From Bradyrhizobium symbiodeficiens (lineage in GTDB: Bacteria > Pseudomonadota > Alphaproteobacteria > Rhizobiales > Xanthobacteraceae): a stretch of 64,000 bases of DNA. The stretch lies in NCBI RefSeq assembly GCF_002266465.3, contig NZ_CP029427.2, positions 1,304,501 to 1,368,500 of the forward strand, given 5' to 3'. A program made the translations under genes and the position numbers. The notes under the pieces are model-generated. The model was given only the letters and a program-made list of their open reading frames with translations, did no database searches and was not told the DNA's origin. This document shows, piece by piece, positions 30,403 through 40,719 of the stretch; position 1 is the first letter of the stretch; every line of letters begins with the position of its first letter.

Positions 30403-31652
30403 AGGTTGCGCAAAAAGCAATCAGTTGGATCACCGCGATCATCGCGTTGGGACTGGCTGCCCTCAGTACGATCGCGCCAGCCGAGGCGCAAGTTGGCCAA
30501 GCGAGGCCCCCAGCCGTCGGGGTGATGGAGGCGGTCAGGCGGCCCATCACTGAGTCCAACGACTTTATGGGGCGTATCGAATCCCCGCACCGCGTCAGCG
30601 TGGTCGCGCGGGTCACCGCCTTTTTGGAGAAGCGATATTATATCGAAGGATCCGAAGTAAAGGCCGGCGACCTGCTGTATCAACTCGAGCGTGGTCCATT
30701 CGAGGCCGATCTGGCAGCGAAGAAAGCGCAGGTCGCGCAGCTGCAGGCGATGCTGACAGACGCTAGGCTGACAACCGATCGCGCCCGCACCCTGCTGGGC
30801 GGCCCGGCTGGCCAGCAGTCCACCTATGACGCCGCGCTCGCCAATCAGCAAAGCCTCGAAGCGCAGGTGCAGGCCGCGCAGGCCCAAGTCGACCTGTCGC
30901 GCATCAACCTCGACTATACGGAGGTCCGCTCGCCGATCGATGGCCAGATCGGCCGCACCGCGGTGAGCGAAGGCAATGTCGTCTCGCCAGGCTCGGGTGC
31001 GCTGACCACCATCGTAAGCCAGGACCCCATGTATGTGACCTTTCCCGTGTCGGTGCGAGAAGTGCTTGCCCTGCGGGATCGCTCTGTTATCGGCGGCGGC
31101 TTCAAGGCGGTTGTCATCCGGATCCGGCTGCCGGACGGTCGCGTATATGACCAGGTCGGAAAGCTGGATTTCGTCAACAACACGATCGCGCAGAACACCG
31201 ATACCATCATGCTGCGCGGCACGATTCCCAACCCGGTCTTGAAGGACAAGTCGGGTGATCCTCTGACCGAGCGCGAGCTTACCGATAATGAATTCGTTTC
31301 TGTGCTGCTCGAGGGCGCGGAACCGGTCGAGGTGGTGGCGATCCCGCGTTCGGCAGTGCTGTCGGATCAGCAAGGTGACTATGTCTTTCTTCTCGGCGCC
31401 GACGACAAGGTGGAGCAGCGGCGGATCCAGCTCGGACAATCGACCCCCACCGTTGCATCGGTGACAAGCGGGCTTTCGCCTGGCGAGAAGGTGATCGTGG
31501 AGGGTCTGCAGCGGGTGCGGCCCGGCCAATCGGTTTCGCCGGGACCCGCGAGCGCATTAGTCCAATCCAGCATGAAGTCCCCTGTGGAAGGCGAAATGTC
31601 TCGGGCGAGCAACAGAGGAATTCGGCTGAAATCCGTGGATCTCACGCCATGA
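30399..31652 (+). CDS. RND efflux periplasmic adaptor (MFP)
   Basis: A 417-residue membrane-fusion protein linking the RND pump to an outer-membrane channel. It has a signal sequence ending at APAEAQ (about 31), a lipoyl half-motif region ([19 protein letters not shown], about 68-86), a coiled-coil hairpin (about 100-165, [19 protein letters not shown] at its end) and a beta-barrel domain. It resembles MexE/AcrA-type adaptors. The start overlaps the MliC stop and its own stop overlaps the pump start (ATGA at 31649), so the three genes are coupled. No outer-membrane factor gene is in the operon. Confidence 0.9.
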   Translation: MKVAQKAISWITAIIALGLAALSTIAPAEAQVGQARPPAVGVMEAVRRPITESNDFMGRIESPHRVSVVARVTAFLEKRYYIEGSEVKAGDLLYQLERGPFEADLAAKKAQVAQLQAMLTDARLTTDRARTLLGGPAGQQSTYDAALANQQSLEAQVQAAQAQVDLSRINLDYTEVRSPIDGQIGRTAVSEGNVVSPGSGALTTIVSQDPMYVTFPVSVREVLALRDRSVIGGGFKAVVIRIRLPDGRVYDQVGKLDFVNNTIAQNTDTIMLRGTIPNPVLKDKSGDPLTERELTDNEFVSVLLEGAEPVEVVAIPRSAVLSDQQGDYVFLLGADDKVEQRRIQLGQSTPTVASVTSGLSPGEKVIVEGLQRVRPGQSVSPGPASALVQSSMKSPVEGEMSRASNRGIRLKSVDLTP

Positions 31653-34600
31653 TCTCCTCCGTTTTCGTCGATCGTCCGCGACTTGCCATCGTCATCGCAT
31701 TCGTGATTACGATCGCGGGCGCTCTTGCGTTGCTGAGGATTCCGGTTGCGCAGTTCCCCGATATCGTGCCGCCGCAGGTCACAGTCACAGCCAACTTTCC
31801 CGGCGCTTCAGCCGGAGTAGTGGAATCGAGCGTCGCACAGCCGCTCGAGGCTGCCATCGTTGGCGTCGACAAGATGCTCTACATGAAGTCGACCAGCGGC
31901 AACGATGGCAGTTACACGCTGACTGTCTCGTTCGCGCTCGGCACCGATCCTGATATCAATACCGTCAACGTAAATAACCGCGTGCAGAGTGCGCTTGCGC
32001 AGTTGCCGACGGAAGTTCAGGCCCAGGGCCTCGTCGTGCAGAAAAAATCCTCCGCGGTGCTGCAGTTCATCGTGCTCCACAGCAAAAGCGGCGAGCAGGA
32101 TCCAGTCTTCATCACCAACTATGCCATCATCAACGTCCTGGATGCGATTTCCCGCACACCGGGCGTTGGCCAAGCGACGCTGTTTGCGAAGCTTAACTAC
32201 TCGATGAGGATCTGGTTCGATACACAGCGTCTCACCAGCCTCAATCTGGCGCCATCCGACGTAGTCGCGGCGATTCGGGCGCAGAGCGTCCAGGCGCCTG
32301 TCGGCCGCATCGGTGCTCGGCCGATTGGCGACGACCAACAGTTTCAACTCAACGTGCAGACGCAGGGCCGGCTCGCGACGTCGACCCAGTTCGGGAATAT
32401 TGTGCTGCGCGCTGACACCGATGGCTCGGTGCTACGAATCAAGGACGTGGCCAGAGTCGAGATCGGTGCCCAGAACATGGACAGCGAATCTCGGATCGAC
32501 GGCCAGCCTGGCGTGCCAATCGGCATCTACCTTGCCCCCGGCGCCAACGCGGTGACAACGGCGGCGGCCGTGCAGGCCAAGCTATCCAAGCTGTCAGAGC
32601 GTTTCCCGGCAGGGCTGACCTACCTCGTGCACTATGATTCCACGACCTTCGTCGCCGACACGGTCAGGGAAGTGTTGGAGACACTGGGCGAAGCCTTCGT
32701 GTTGGTCGTCATCGTCGTGTTCCTCTTCCTCGGCAATCTGCGGGCCACAATCGTCCCAGCGGTCGCCGTTCCGGTCAGTCTGATCGGTACTTTCGCCGTC
32801 CTGCTGGCGCTCGGCTATTCCGCCAACACAGTATCCTTGCTCGCCATGGTGCTCGCCATTGGTATCGTGGTGGACGATGCCATCGTGGTGGTCGAAAACG
32901 TAGAGCGCGTAATGGAGGAGGAGCCGGATCTATCGCCGGCCGAAGCCACTAAGAAAGCGATGACCCAGATTACAGCTCCGATCGTCGCGATTTCGCTGGT
33001 GCTGTTGTCAGTTTTCGTGCCGATCGCATTTATTCCGGGAATCTCGGGTACCTTATTCCGTCAATTCGCGGTGACGATCAGTGCTGCGATGATCATCTCT
33101 GCGCTGAATGCGTTGACGCTGTCGCCGGCACTGTGTTCGGTATTCCTGCGGCATGGCGGACCGCGGCGCGGCATCATGCGGCGCGTGCTCGGTGGCATTG
33201 ATTTTGTTCGCGACGGTTACGCCAGTATCGTGCGTCGGACGCTGCGCTTCGCGGCCCTCTCGCTCGTCGCTGTTGCGGTATTCGGTGCTGCGGTCATGGG
33301 TATGTCGAAGATAACTCCGACCGGATTCCTGCCGGAAGAGGACCAGGGAGCGTTCTTCATCGCAGTACAGTTGCCGGATGGGGCGTCAGTGGCGCGTACC
33401 AGCGAGGTGACGAAGCAGGTCGAGGCGCTGTTGAAGCAAATGCCGCAGATTGATCACGTGCTTTCAATCGTCGGATTCTCGCTGCTCGACGGAGGCCATG
33501 AGCCCAATTCTGCCTTTTTGGTCGCGCGCATGAAGCCGTTTGCGGACCGACAGTCAGCGACCGAATCGGTGCAGTCGACGATTCGACGAACCTTTGGCGA
33601 GGGAACGCAGATCCGGGAGGCTAACGTCCTGCCGTTCAACCTGCCGCCGATCATTGGGCTGTCGACCTCCGGCGGCTTTGAGTATCAACTCGACGCCCTG
33701 GAGGGACAGGGCCCGGCCGCCCTTGGCAGCGTTATGGGCGGTTTGATCGGTGCGGCCAACCGCGACCCACGGCTCACGCGGGTGTTCTCGACATTTACCG
33801 CGACCAATCCGTCGATCTTTCTCGACATTGACCGGTCCAAGGCGCAGGCGCTCGGCCTCAACATGGACGACGTATTCACAGCCCTGCAGGCGACGCTTGG
33901 TGGCATCTACGTCAACAACTTCAACCTGTTTGGCCGTACCTGGCAGGTCAACGTAGAGGGTGAGGCAGCCAACCGTGGGGACATCCCCGATATCTGGCAG
34001 ATCTATGTTCGCAACAAGAAGGGAGACATGGTGCCGATCCGCTCGATTGCGAGCTTGCGAATCGTAACGGGTCCGCAAGTCATCACCCGGTACAACAACT
34101 ATCGCTCGGTTACGATCAATGGTGGACCAGCGCCCGGCGTTTCGTCGGGCACGGCAATCGCCGCTATGGAGGAGTTGTCCAAATCGACTCTGCCTGCTGG
34201 CTACTCCTATGAATGGACCGGCACCGCCTATCAGGAGCAGGCCGCCTCCGGGCAGACCGCAATTATCCTCGGGCTCGCGGTGCTATTCGCCTATCTGTTC
34301 CTCGTCGCGCTGTACGAGAGCTGGATCATTCCGATACCCGTCTTGCTGGCGGTGGCGGTCGGCGTGTTCGGCTCCTACCTCGGGATCAAGGTCGCCGGTC
34401 TTAATCTCGATCTGTACGGCCAGATCGGACTCGTGGTCTTGATTGCCCTCGCCGCGAAGAATGGCATTCTGATCGTGGAATTCGCAAAGGAACAGCGTGA
34501 GGCTGGCATGTCGATCACGGAGGCTGCCGTACTTGGATCGCAAATGCGGTTTCGCGCTGTGATGATGACCTCGATCGCATTCATCCTCGGCCTGATACCG

Positions 34601-34792
34601 TTGGTTGTCGCCACCGGTGCCGCCGAGATCAGCCGCAGGGCCGTCGGCACTGCTGTTTTCGGTGGTATGCTTGCCGCGAGTTCGATAGGCATTTTCCTGG
34701 TACCCATGCTCTATGTGACCTTTGAGCGCTGGCGCGAAGCAGCGAAGCGGCCGTCGGCTGAGACGATGGCGCGTTCGTCGGCGGACCTTTAG
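31649..34792 (+). CDS. RND multidrug efflux pump, HAE1 family (MexF/AcrB-like)
   Basis: A 1047-residue inner-membrane proton-driven pump. It begins [19 protein letters not shown], with a single helix and then a large periplasmic loop, the standard two-fold repeat. The proton-relay aspartates are visible in transmembrane helix 4 ([17 protein letters not shown], about 404-420), and the helix-10 lysine is in [16 protein letters not shown] (about 930-945). Length and motifs match hydrophobic/amphiphilic efflux pumps that expel antibiotics, dyes and plant compounds. It is translationally coupled to the adaptor. Regulation is not evident; no TetR or LysR gene is adjacent. Confidence 0.94.
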   Translation: MISSVFVDRPRLAIVIAFVITIAGALALLRIPVAQFPDIVPPQVTVTANFPGASAGVVESSVAQPLEAAIVGVDKMLYMKSTSGNDGSYTLTVSFALGTDPDINTVNVNNRVQSALAQLPTEVQAQGLVVQKKSSAVLQFIVLHSKSGEQDPVFITNYAIINVLDAISRTPGVGQATLFAKLNYSMRIWFDTQRLTSLNLAPSDVVAAIRAQSVQAPVGRIGARPIGDDQQFQLNVQTQGRLATSTQFGNIVLRADTDGSVLRIKDVARVEIGAQNMDSESRIDGQPGVPIGIYLAPGANAVTTAAAVQAKLSKLSERFPAGLTYLVHYDSTTFVADTVREVLETLGEAFVLVVIVVFLFLGNLRATIVPAVAVPVSLIGTFAVLLALGYSANTVSLLAMVLAIGIVVDDAIVVVENVERVMEEEPDLSPAEATKKAMTQITAPIVAISLVLLSVFVPIAFIPGISGTLFRQFAVTISAAMIISALNALTLSPALCSVFLRHGGPRRGIMRRVLGGIDFVRDGYASIVRRTLRFAALSLVAVAVFGAAVMGMSKITPTGFLPEEDQGAFFIAVQLPDGASVARTSEVTKQVEALLKQMPQIDHVLSIVGFSLLDGGHEPNSAFLVARMKPFADRQSATESVQSTIRRTFGEGTQIREANVLPFNLPPIIGLSTSGGFEYQLDALEGQGPAALGSVMGGLIGAANRDPRLTRVFSTFTATNPSIFLDIDRSKAQALGLNMDDVFTALQATLGGIYVNNFNLFGRTWQVNVEGEAANRGDIPDIWQIYVRNKKGDMVPIRSIASLRIVTGPQVITRYNNYRSVTINGGPAPGVSSGTAIAAMEELSKSTLPAGYSYEWTGTAYQEQAASGQTAIILGLAVLFAYLFLVALYESWIIPIPVLLAVAVGVFGSYLGIKVAGLNLDLYGQIGLVVLIALAAKNGILIVEFAKEQREAGMSITEAAVLGSQMRFRAVMMTSIAFILGLIPLVVATGAAEISRRAVGTAVFGGMLAASSIGIFLVPMLYVTFERWREAAKRPSAETMARSSADL

Positions 34793-35006
34793 TTGCGGGA
34801 CGGACTCATGCCGCTAAGGGTCGACTGGCGACCCTGGCCCGAGACGCGTGGAGGGCATCTTGCCTCGGCCAGGCTTGAGAACATGGATCGGCGGATAGCA
34901 TCGTGGTCGCGCCTTGTGAACTCAGGATCGTCATACGGAATGAGAACTTGATAGCCGATCATCGCGGAAACGCCGCGAGTCCATCATGCTCGGAAAGGAA
35001 CTTGTC

Positions 35007-36701
35007 ATGTCCGATACGACTGCAGCTTTCGTGACGACGGGACGGAGCGGATACGAATTGCTGGCCGATCCACAGCTCAACAAAGGCACGGCGTTTTCCG
35101 AAACCGAGCGCGATGCGTTCGACCTGCACGGGCTGCTGCCTCCGAATGTCTCGACGCTGGACGAGCAAGTATCCCGCCGTCTCCAGGCGCTGCGCAGCTT
35201 CGAAACCGATCTAGAGCGCTACGCTTTCTTGCGCGAGCTTCAGGATACCAATGAGACCCTGTTCTACGCGTTGCTGGTCGGCAATCTGGAGGAATTGTTA
35301 CCGATCGTCTACACACCCACCGTCGGCGCTGGTTGCCAGCAGTTCAGCCGCCTGTTTCGCAAGCCACGCGGACTGTTTCTCAGCATCCCACACAAGGCCC
35401 GGATCGATCGCATCTTCGCGCAACCGCGCTTTGACGCGGTCGAGGCGATCGTCGTGACCGATGGCGAGCGCATCCTGGGCCTGGGGGACCAGGGCGCCGG
35501 TGGCATGGGCATCCCGATCGGCAAGCTCGCGCTCTATACGGGCTGCGGTGGCTTGCATCCCGCGACGACTCTGCCGATCCTGCTCGATGTCGGGACCGAC
35601 AATTCCGACTGCCTGACTGATCCGCTCTATGTCGGCTGGCGCCACGAGCGTGTGCGTGGTCAGGAGTATGACGACTTTGTCGAGGCTTTCGTCTCGGCCG
35701 TGATCAAGCGCTGGCCGCGTGTGCTGTTGCAGTGGGAAGACTTCGCGAAGAACAATGCGACACGGTTGCTTGAACGTTATCGCGACCGGCTATGTACTTT
35801 CAATGACGATGTCCAGGGCACGGCCGCGGTGGCGACCGGCACGTTGCTGGCCGCAGTCAACGTCACCGGCGTACCTCTTACCGAGCAGCGCGTGGCGGTG
35901 CTCGGCGCGGGCTCGGCTGGCTGCGGCATTGCAAGCCTGATCCGTGCCGCCATGCGCGATGCCGGCCTGTCGGAAAGCGAGGCAACGGCGCGTTTTTACA
36001 TGGTCGACCGCGACGGGCTCTTGGTTGAAGGTATACCGGGACTTACGTCCTTCCAGCTCCCTTTCGTTCAGGCGAGGAAGGCGATCGAAGGCTGGAAGCT
36101 TGACCATCCCGATAGGATCGGGTTGCTTGACGTCGTCCGCAATGCGCGGCCAACCGTGCTGATCGGCGTCTCCGGGCAGGCCGGTACGTTCTCCGAACCG
36201 GTGGTCCGTGCGATGGCCGAGTGCAACGGGCGGCCGATCATTTTTCCGCTGTCGAATCCGACCTCGCGGGCGGAAGCGACCCCGGTGGATATCGAGGCCT
36301 GGACAGAAGGGCGGGCGCTGATCGGCGTCGGCAGTCCCTTCCCGCCGATCACCCGCGGCGGCGCCCGGTTCAAGGTCGACCAGACCAACAATTCTTACAT
36401 CTTTCCGGGTGTCGGTCTGGGTGCGCTGGCGGTGGGCGCCAGCCGTGTCAGTGACGGCATGTTCATGGCCGCAGCAAAAGCGTTGGCCAGTTCATCGCCT
36501 GCTCGCGACAACCCCAAGCACAATTTGCTGCCTCCGGTCAGCGCGTTGCGGGAAGTAGCAGCCAAGGTCGCTTTCGCAGTCGCAATCCAGGCGCATCAGG
36601 AGGGCCTTACCGCCGATGTTCCGATCGATCGGATCGACCAGCGTATCCATGCCAAAATCTGGACACCCCGTTACGTGCCCTACCGCCGCAAGATGGATTG
36701 A
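35007..36701 (+). CDS. NAD-dependent malic enzyme (SfcA/MaeA-type)
   Basis: Converts malate to pyruvate and CO2 with NAD(P)+ in the cytoplasm. The 564 residues fit the SfcA-type class, without a phosphotransacetylase domain. Conserved segments are YTPTVGAGCQQFS (catalytic Tyr), VVTDGERILGLGDQGAGGMG (about 153-172), IPIGKLALYTG (catalytic Lys), FNDDVQGTAAV (metal site) and the dinucleotide fold VLGAGSAGCG. An ATG at 34986 is in frame, but a Shine-Dalgarno AAAGGA sits 7-12 bp before the ATG at 35007. The cofactor preference cannot be decided here. The 214 bp upstream shows no clear operator. Confidence 0.92.
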   Translation: MSDTTAAFVTTGRSGYELLADPQLNKGTAFSETERDAFDLHGLLPPNVSTLDEQVSRRLQALRSFETDLERYAFLRELQDTNETLFYALLVGNLEELLPIVYTPTVGAGCQQFSRLFRKPRGLFLSIPHKARIDRIFAQPRFDAVEAIVVTDGERILGLGDQGAGGMGIPIGKLALYTGCGGLHPATTLPILLDVGTDNSDCLTDPLYVGWRHERVRGQEYDDFVEAFVSAVIKRWPRVLLQWEDFAKNNATRLLERYRDRLCTFNDDVQGTAAVATGTLLAAVNVTGVPLTEQRVAVLGAGSAGCGIASLIRAAMRDAGLSESEATARFYMVDRDGLLVEGIPGLTSFQLPFVQARKAIEGWKLDHPDRIGLLDVVRNARPTVLIGVSGQAGTFSEPVVRAMAECNGRPIIFPLSNPTSRAEATPVDIEAWTEGRALIGVGSPFPPITRGGARFKVDQTNNSYIFPGVGLGALAVGASRVSDGMFMAAAKALASSSPARDNPKHNLLPPVSALREVAAKVAFAVAIQAHQEGLTADVPIDRIDQRIHAKIWTPRYVPYRRKMD

Positions 36702-36728
36702 GCCCGATGATCGATTGATCCTCAAGGC

Positions 36729-37898
36729 ATGGAGGCTTTCGAAATGGTTGTCTGCGACCTCAATCGTCGTCAATTCGCGATGCTCGGCGCAGCCTTGGCT
36801 GCGGCGTGGCGCACCCCAGCGGAAGCTGAGAAGGGATCTACAATGCTCTATCCGCGCGAGGAGTTGACCGAGGCGGCCGGCTATCCGGCTTTGGTGCGAT
36901 TCGAACCCGGCCGAGCGGAACTTCCCGTCGTGGTGTTCGTCACAGGAGGTGGAGTGCTCGGTCGCGTCGCTTATGGACCGCCCGGCGCAAGGGCCGCCGA
37001 TTTCCTCTGCCATTGGCTGCATGCGGAAGGCTTTGCGTCGTTGGTACTGTCCTATCCCATCGACAGCAGGGGTGTGTTCGACGCCGCATTCCCGCAGTTT
37101 TCGATCACGGACTGGGCGGAGCAGAGCGCCGAGATCATCGCCCGTTACGTGGATCGGAATGGTCTGCCGGCAAACGCTATTGTCCTCGGCTGGAGCATGG
37201 CGGGACGGATTGCGGAGCCGCTTCATGCCGCGCTGCGACGGAAGGGAAAGGGCATCGAACTTTTCGTCGCGATGGCGGCCGCATCGGCGCTTCCCAATAC
37301 CCTGCCTGGCCTCGACCAACTTAAGCCAGCCGCGAGCGGCCTCGCCGCGATCAAGGGCGCCTACCTCGATTGGCTGCTCGAATGCCTCGCGAGTCAGAAC
37401 TCGGCCGCCGGCCATTTGGTGCTCGATGTCGACGGATTCACACGCGAGATGACCGGCGATTTCCCGGTCGGGCTGGCTGCATCGGCGATGCGCTACAGAA
37501 ACGGAGCTTTTGTTTCCGACCCGGCCGGAGACGCCCGTGAGGTGGGCACCGCGCAATACCGATCCTTTCCACCGCTAGCCCTGATGACGCATGCCTCTCC
37601 GGTCGACGCCCGGCACGCCCTCACGGACCATTCGACATGGGGTGTCTACATCACCCAGCAGCTTTGCGAGGTTCTCGTCTTCCCGCGAGCAAACGAACTC
37701 GCCGCGCTTCCTTCCGAAAAGTGGGCGTTACTGGTCGAGCATGTCAGGGGCGCGGCGCAGCGGCTGTGCGCGACGCTGCCGGGGAATCACATGTTCTTCC
37801 TCGGAGAGAATGGTGCGAGGAGAACCGTGCAGACGCTGAAGCTTCTCAGGCAAACCGCGGCAGACGTTGCAGACGAGATCTCACGTCTGACGACGTGA
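36729..37898 (+). CDS. Exported alpha/beta-hydrolase fold protein
   Basis: A 389-residue protein with a Tat-like start (NRRQFAMLGAALAAAW, about 12-27) and an alpha/beta-hydrolase core: a strand with VVFVTGGGVLG, then the nucleophile elbow GWSMAGRIAE (Ser about 159) and a C-terminal GNHMFFLGE that may supply the histidine. No close family is recognised; it resembles hydrolases of unknown substrate. It follows malic enzyme by 27 bp in the same direction and could share its transcript. An ATG at 36744 is a possible alternative start. Confidence 0.65.
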   Translation: MEAFEMVVCDLNRRQFAMLGAALAAAWRTPAEAEKGSTMLYPREELTEAAGYPALVRFEPGRAELPVVVFVTGGGVLGRVAYGPPGARAADFLCHWLHAEGFASLVLSYPIDSRGVFDAAFPQFSITDWAEQSAEIIARYVDRNGLPANAIVLGWSMAGRIAEPLHAALRRKGKGIELFVAMAAASALPNTLPGLDQLKPAASGLAAIKGAYLDWLLECLASQNSAAGHLVLDVDGFTREMTGDFPVGLAASAMRYRNGAFVSDPAGDAREVGTAQYRSFPPLALMTHASPVDARHALTDHSTWGVYITQQLCEVLVFPRANELAALPSEKWALLVEHVRGAAQRLCATLPGNHMFFLGENGARRTVQTLKLLRQTAADVADEISRLTT

Positions 37899-37991
37899 AA
37901 AAAATCGTTCGAACAGGGGCAATTCGTGGGCTGACTGATGTCCGCTTCTACGCCCGTAAGCCTTCAGCGTTGTAATTCACGGATAAATTCC

Positions 37992-38186
37992 TCAGCGGGC
38001 AACGACCACGTTGGAACTGGTTACAGCGATTGACCTGCCGGCCTTGAGTACGATACTGCGTTCGCTGTCGATCGGTCTCGATGAGCCGATCGACAAGCCG
38101 AGTACGCCAACGGATGCCATCACGAGCGCCACGAACAGTATTTTTAGGTGCGTCGCGCGATCGGCGCCGTAAATGGAATGATTCAC
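37992..38186 (-). CDS. Small single-pass membrane protein
   Basis: A 64-residue protein with one membrane helix (about residues 15-33, KILFVALVMASVGVLGLSI) and a polar C-terminal tail ending in TSSNVVVAR. The N-terminal MNHSIYGADRATHLK is a pattern I recall from many Bradyrhizobium small proteins of unknown function. A clear Shine-Dalgarno (AAGGAG) lies upstream of the ATG. It is convergent with the alpha/beta hydrolase and downstream of the condensation-domain gene by 84 bp, on the same strand. Confidence 0.7.
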   Translation of the reverse strand: MNHSIYGADRATHLKILFVALVMASVGVLGLSIGSSRPIDSERSIVLKAGRSIAVTSSNVVVAR

Positions 38187-38270
38187 TAGCTACTCCTTAG
38201 CCTGCATTAAATCGTGAACCGCGAGCCGAGTGCTTCGCCATGTTGGTGGATTCCCAGGGCGGAAGCGGCT

Positions 38271-39542
38271 TTATGCGTACTCCGCGCAAGCGGAGACCAA
38301 TCGTTTCACGACACCTTCCGAGATGGCCCGCATTACCGCGGGATCGACGAATTCCTCCACGTAGACGGTGTTCGCTATCAGCGTTCCGTCGTAAACCGAC
38401 ACCGATACGTTGGGAAATTTCTTCAGCCACCCACACGCATACTCGAATCCGGTGACTTTCAGCCGTTCCATCGGCCAAGAGAATTTAACCGTCTGCATGT
38501 CGGAGATGTTGAGCGCAACGGGCGGCTGTTGTGCGCTGCCGAATGCCTTCGGGTAGTTCACGTAATCACGAAAGAGGCAGCCATTGGCTGCACCCTTGTG
38601 AAGATCGTCGAAAATGAGCTTCGCAATATCGAAGAGCGGCTGATCGAGATCGGGGATTGGCGTGATGTGTCCCGTGATGGCGGTGAGAACCAAATCGGTC
38701 GAAACCGGCGGCTCAAGCCGGCGGCGTATGTCCACGGACGATCGCATGAGTATCTGGCGTGGCCCGCTCTCCATCACGTCGCGAATCGCCAGGGCGAATG
38801 CGGCCAGGAGCAATGAGTGCACGGACGAGCCCTGCGCGTGGCTTGCAGCATGGATCCGATGCGTGTCATCCGCCCCGATGACGATCCGATCAAGGCGATG
38901 GTTCGCCGGCTGGCTGTGGGGTGCCCGCGTCGGGATTTCTGCAAATTCCCCGGGATAGGAAGGGGGATCGGCAACCGGGTCTGCCGGAAGCGAAGCGAGC
39001 CTTTGACTCACCGCCGCATCGACCGGATTCGGAAATGGCTGCTCCTCCAGCGAGGGAGCTTCTCCCCGCACGACGCAATCACATATATGGGCAAGGCACG
39101 AATGCAGCTCGATCAACGATGTTGCATCTGTAACGGCGTGGGAGGTGAGCATGAATACGTCGAGTTTGTCGCCGTCGGCGATGACGTGGATGCCGTAGAT
39201 CTTGACCTGCGTATCAAGCTCGGCATTCAGCAACGTCGCATATACAGCGTCGGCGGAGCACGTATCGGCAGACAGCCAGGATTCGACCGAGGACCGGTCA
39301 TCCGTCCGCTCCACGAATCGTCCGCCCTCGACAGCCGAACGCAGAATGCCGTAGCGGGCCTCGAGATGGGCGACGGCCGTTTCGAATTGTTCTCTGCTGA
39401 TCGTGCCGGCGATGCTGCTCCGGCTCACCACGATCAATTTCGTCGCGATATAGATCAGCTCGGTCGGCGATGCCTCGCGATATACTCGTTTTGCGCTCTT
39501 GAGCTGGTCCTTGGACGTCCGGCCGCTGATGATATTCTGCAT
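38271..39542 (-). CDS. Condensation-domain-like acyltransferase (PapA/WES-type fold)
   Basis: A 423-residue stand-alone enzyme of the chloramphenicol-acetyltransferase/condensation superfamily. The catalytic HxxxD is His135-Asp139 (TSHAVTDATSL). The second half has the family's bridge region (ALNISDMQTVKFSW, about 355-368). It most resembles alcohol acyltransferases and PapA5-type proteins that esterify or amidate a small molecule with an acyl thioester. I chose the ATG at 39542, preceded by a good ribosome site (CCAGGAG); the frame is open to 39707 through operator copy 7. It is divergent from the two NHLP-type genes across a 468-bp gap with two facing operator copies, so the three genes look like one regulated module. 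No NRPS or PKS is nearby. Confidence 0.75.
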   Translation of the reverse strand: MQNIISGRTSKDQLKSAKRVYREASPTELIYIATKLIVVSRSSIAGTISREQFETAVAHLEARYGILRSAVEGGRFVERTDDRSSVESWLSADTCSADAVYATLLNAELDTQVKIYGIHVIADGDKLDVFMLTSHAVTDATSLIELHSCLAHICDCVVRGEAPSLEEQPFPNPVDAAVSQRLASLPADPVADPPSYPGEFAEIPTRAPHSQPANHRLDRIVIGADDTHRIHAASHAQGSSVHSLLLAAFALAIRDVMESGPRQILMRSSVDIRRRLEPPVSTDLVLTAITGHITPIPDLDQPLFDIAKLIFDDLHKGAANGCLFRDYVNYPKAFGSAQQPPVALNISDMQTVKFSWPMERLKVTGFEYACGWLKKFPNVSVSVYDGTLIANTVYVEEFVDPAVMRAISEGVVKRLVSACAEYA

Positions 39543-39707
39543 TTTCCAACTCCTGGAAATGAATGAACGAGGCAACGCTGCCACAGGTCTCGCGATGATC
39601 GTCGCGGCTCGCGCGGTTAAGGGTCCGTGTCGAAAGGAACTGCTGCCATCCAAGGCTATGTCCCGCACGGTGACTGCGAGATAGGCCGAAACGCTGATGC
39701 AGAACAA

Positions 39708-39730
39708 ATACCGCTTCGATATGCGGGTAT
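39708..39730 (+). promoter_or_regulatory. NAC-like operator, copy 7
   Basis: Copy 7: CAAATA-N9-TATGCGGGTAT, a full consensus match. The CAAATA end faces the condensation-domain gene (39542) at 163 bp. It is paired with copy 8 in the 468-bp gap 39543-40010, with centres about 116 bp apart. The gene-side flank matches copy 2. Confidence 0.75.
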
Positions 39731-39823
39731 CGTTTCAACCTATGACGACGCTCTTGGCGGTTCACTGTCGCGCCTTTGCCGGCGCCCTGGGCGGTTGGCA
39801 GGCCCAGGGTATAACAGCCGCGG

Positions 39824-39846
39824 ATATCGACATATCGAAGCGGTAT
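39824..39846 (-). promoter_or_regulatory. NAC-like operator, copy 8
   Basis: Copy 8 on the minus strand and the most divergent: CCAATA-N9-TATGTCGATAT. ATA-N9-TAT is exact and the third TAT is in register. The CCAATA end faces the first NHLP-type gene (GTG at 40011) at 162 bp, nearly the same distance as copy 7 to its gene. Confidence 0.6.
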
Positions 39847-40010
39847 TGGCTCCCGATCGTCGTTTGGACGTATGTGTTGCCGGCTGATCGACCGTTCCGG
39901 TCGGGCACCACGAGATTGGCCGCTTAGTCCAAACCTGAACATGCAGGGCATTGCGGCGCGTTTCGGCGCGCGCATCGAGGGCCGAGTTTCCTGATCATCG
40001 ATCGTGAGCC

Positions 40011-40376
40011 GTGACCGCTAACAAAGGACTTTCGGAATTGTCCCAGGAGAAACAGACACTCGAGCGAGCGTTGACGGCGCGCGCCTGGCACGATCCCGAT
40101 TTCGCGCGTCTGCTGGAGAGTGACCCCAGGTCGGCGCTTGCGGCAATGGGCGTTGAGGTTTCGGACAACGTCAAGATCGATATCCGCATGCAGCGGCGGG
40201 ATACGCTTTACTTCGTCATTCCGCCGCTGGCGGAGCGGCGCGAGGATGCGGAAAGAGTGCTCAATCAGATGGACATGTGGCAGAGCGGCGATCTGTTTTG
40301 CTGGATCATGCCGCAGGCGCTCAAGCTGGAACTCCTGCGGATGCGCCAGGGCTACCGAGGAGGCGGCCATGAGTGA
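40011..40376 (+). CDS. NHLP-type (nitrile hydratase leader-like) small protein 1
   Basis: A 121-residue protein whose residues 20-75 match the NHLP leader family (nitrile-hydratase alpha-like leaders of RiPP precursors): RAWHDPDFARLLESDPRSAL (about 24-43), then MGVEVSDN and DTLYFVIPP (about 64-72). In known NHLP precursors a short core peptide follows the leader. Here about 48 residues follow (residues 73-121), helical, with one Cys (FCWIMPQ), and no Gly-Gly core. The start is a GTG; an ATG-free frame upstream excludes other starts. It overlaps the second NHLP-like gene by 8 bp, so both are translated together. It may be a divergent precursor, a carrier or a partner of the divergent condensation-domain enzyme. 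Confidence 0.75.
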   Translation: MTANKGLSELSQEKQTLERALTARAWHDPDFARLLESDPRSALAAMGVEVSDNVKIDIRMQRRDTLYFVIPPLAERREDAERVLNQMDMWQSGDLFCWIMPQALKLELLRMRQGYRGGGHE

Positions 40377-40719
40377 CGAGCAAGACATCTTTACGGATCA
40401 CTATGCAAGGATCAGGCGCGACCCCGCCTTGCGCCGGCGGCTGATCGAAGATCCCGTCGCGGGACTGAAGGAGCATTTCGGCTTCATGCCTGACGGCGAT
40501 TACCGGATCGAAGTCATCGCTCAAGAGCCCGACACGATCACGATTGCCTTGCCTGCGCCTGTAGACGGCGACACGAGCGACGAAGCCATCGATGCGGCCT
40601 GCCGCAGGGTTTATGACATGCTCTTTACCGATGGCATCGGCGGCTATCTCGTTCCCGACGAATCCCTCACCTGGGTTCTCAGGGACATGCGCTCGTCGTG
40701 GGCTGCGAGAAATCGATGA
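40369..40719 (+). CDS. NHLP-type small protein 2
   Basis: A 116-residue relative of the preceding protein. Residues 12-62 carry the same leader pattern in weaker form: YARIRRDPALRRRLIEDPV (about 12-30), FGFMPDGDYRIEVI and DTITIALPAP (about 55-64). The C-terminal half (about 70-116) also aligns with that of protein 1: a helix, a Gly-rich turn (TDGIGGYLVPDES) and the helix WVLRDMRSSW. The conserved second half speaks against a hypervariable core peptide. The ATG at 40369 overlaps the end of gene 1 (an 8-bp overlap). I see no maturase, protease-exporter or other RiPP gene adjacent. Confidence 0.7.
   Translation: MSDEQDIFTDHYARIRRDPALRRRLIEDPVAGLKEHFGFMPDGDYRIEVIAQEPDTITIALPAPVDGDTSDEAIDAACRRVYDMLFTDGIGGYLVPDESLTWVLRDMRSSWAARNR

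Noticed and set aside
38817..39566. 249-codon plus-strand frame opposite the condensation-domain gene
   Set aside because: It lies fully antisense to a gene with a catalytic motif, good start and ribosome site; no domain seen.
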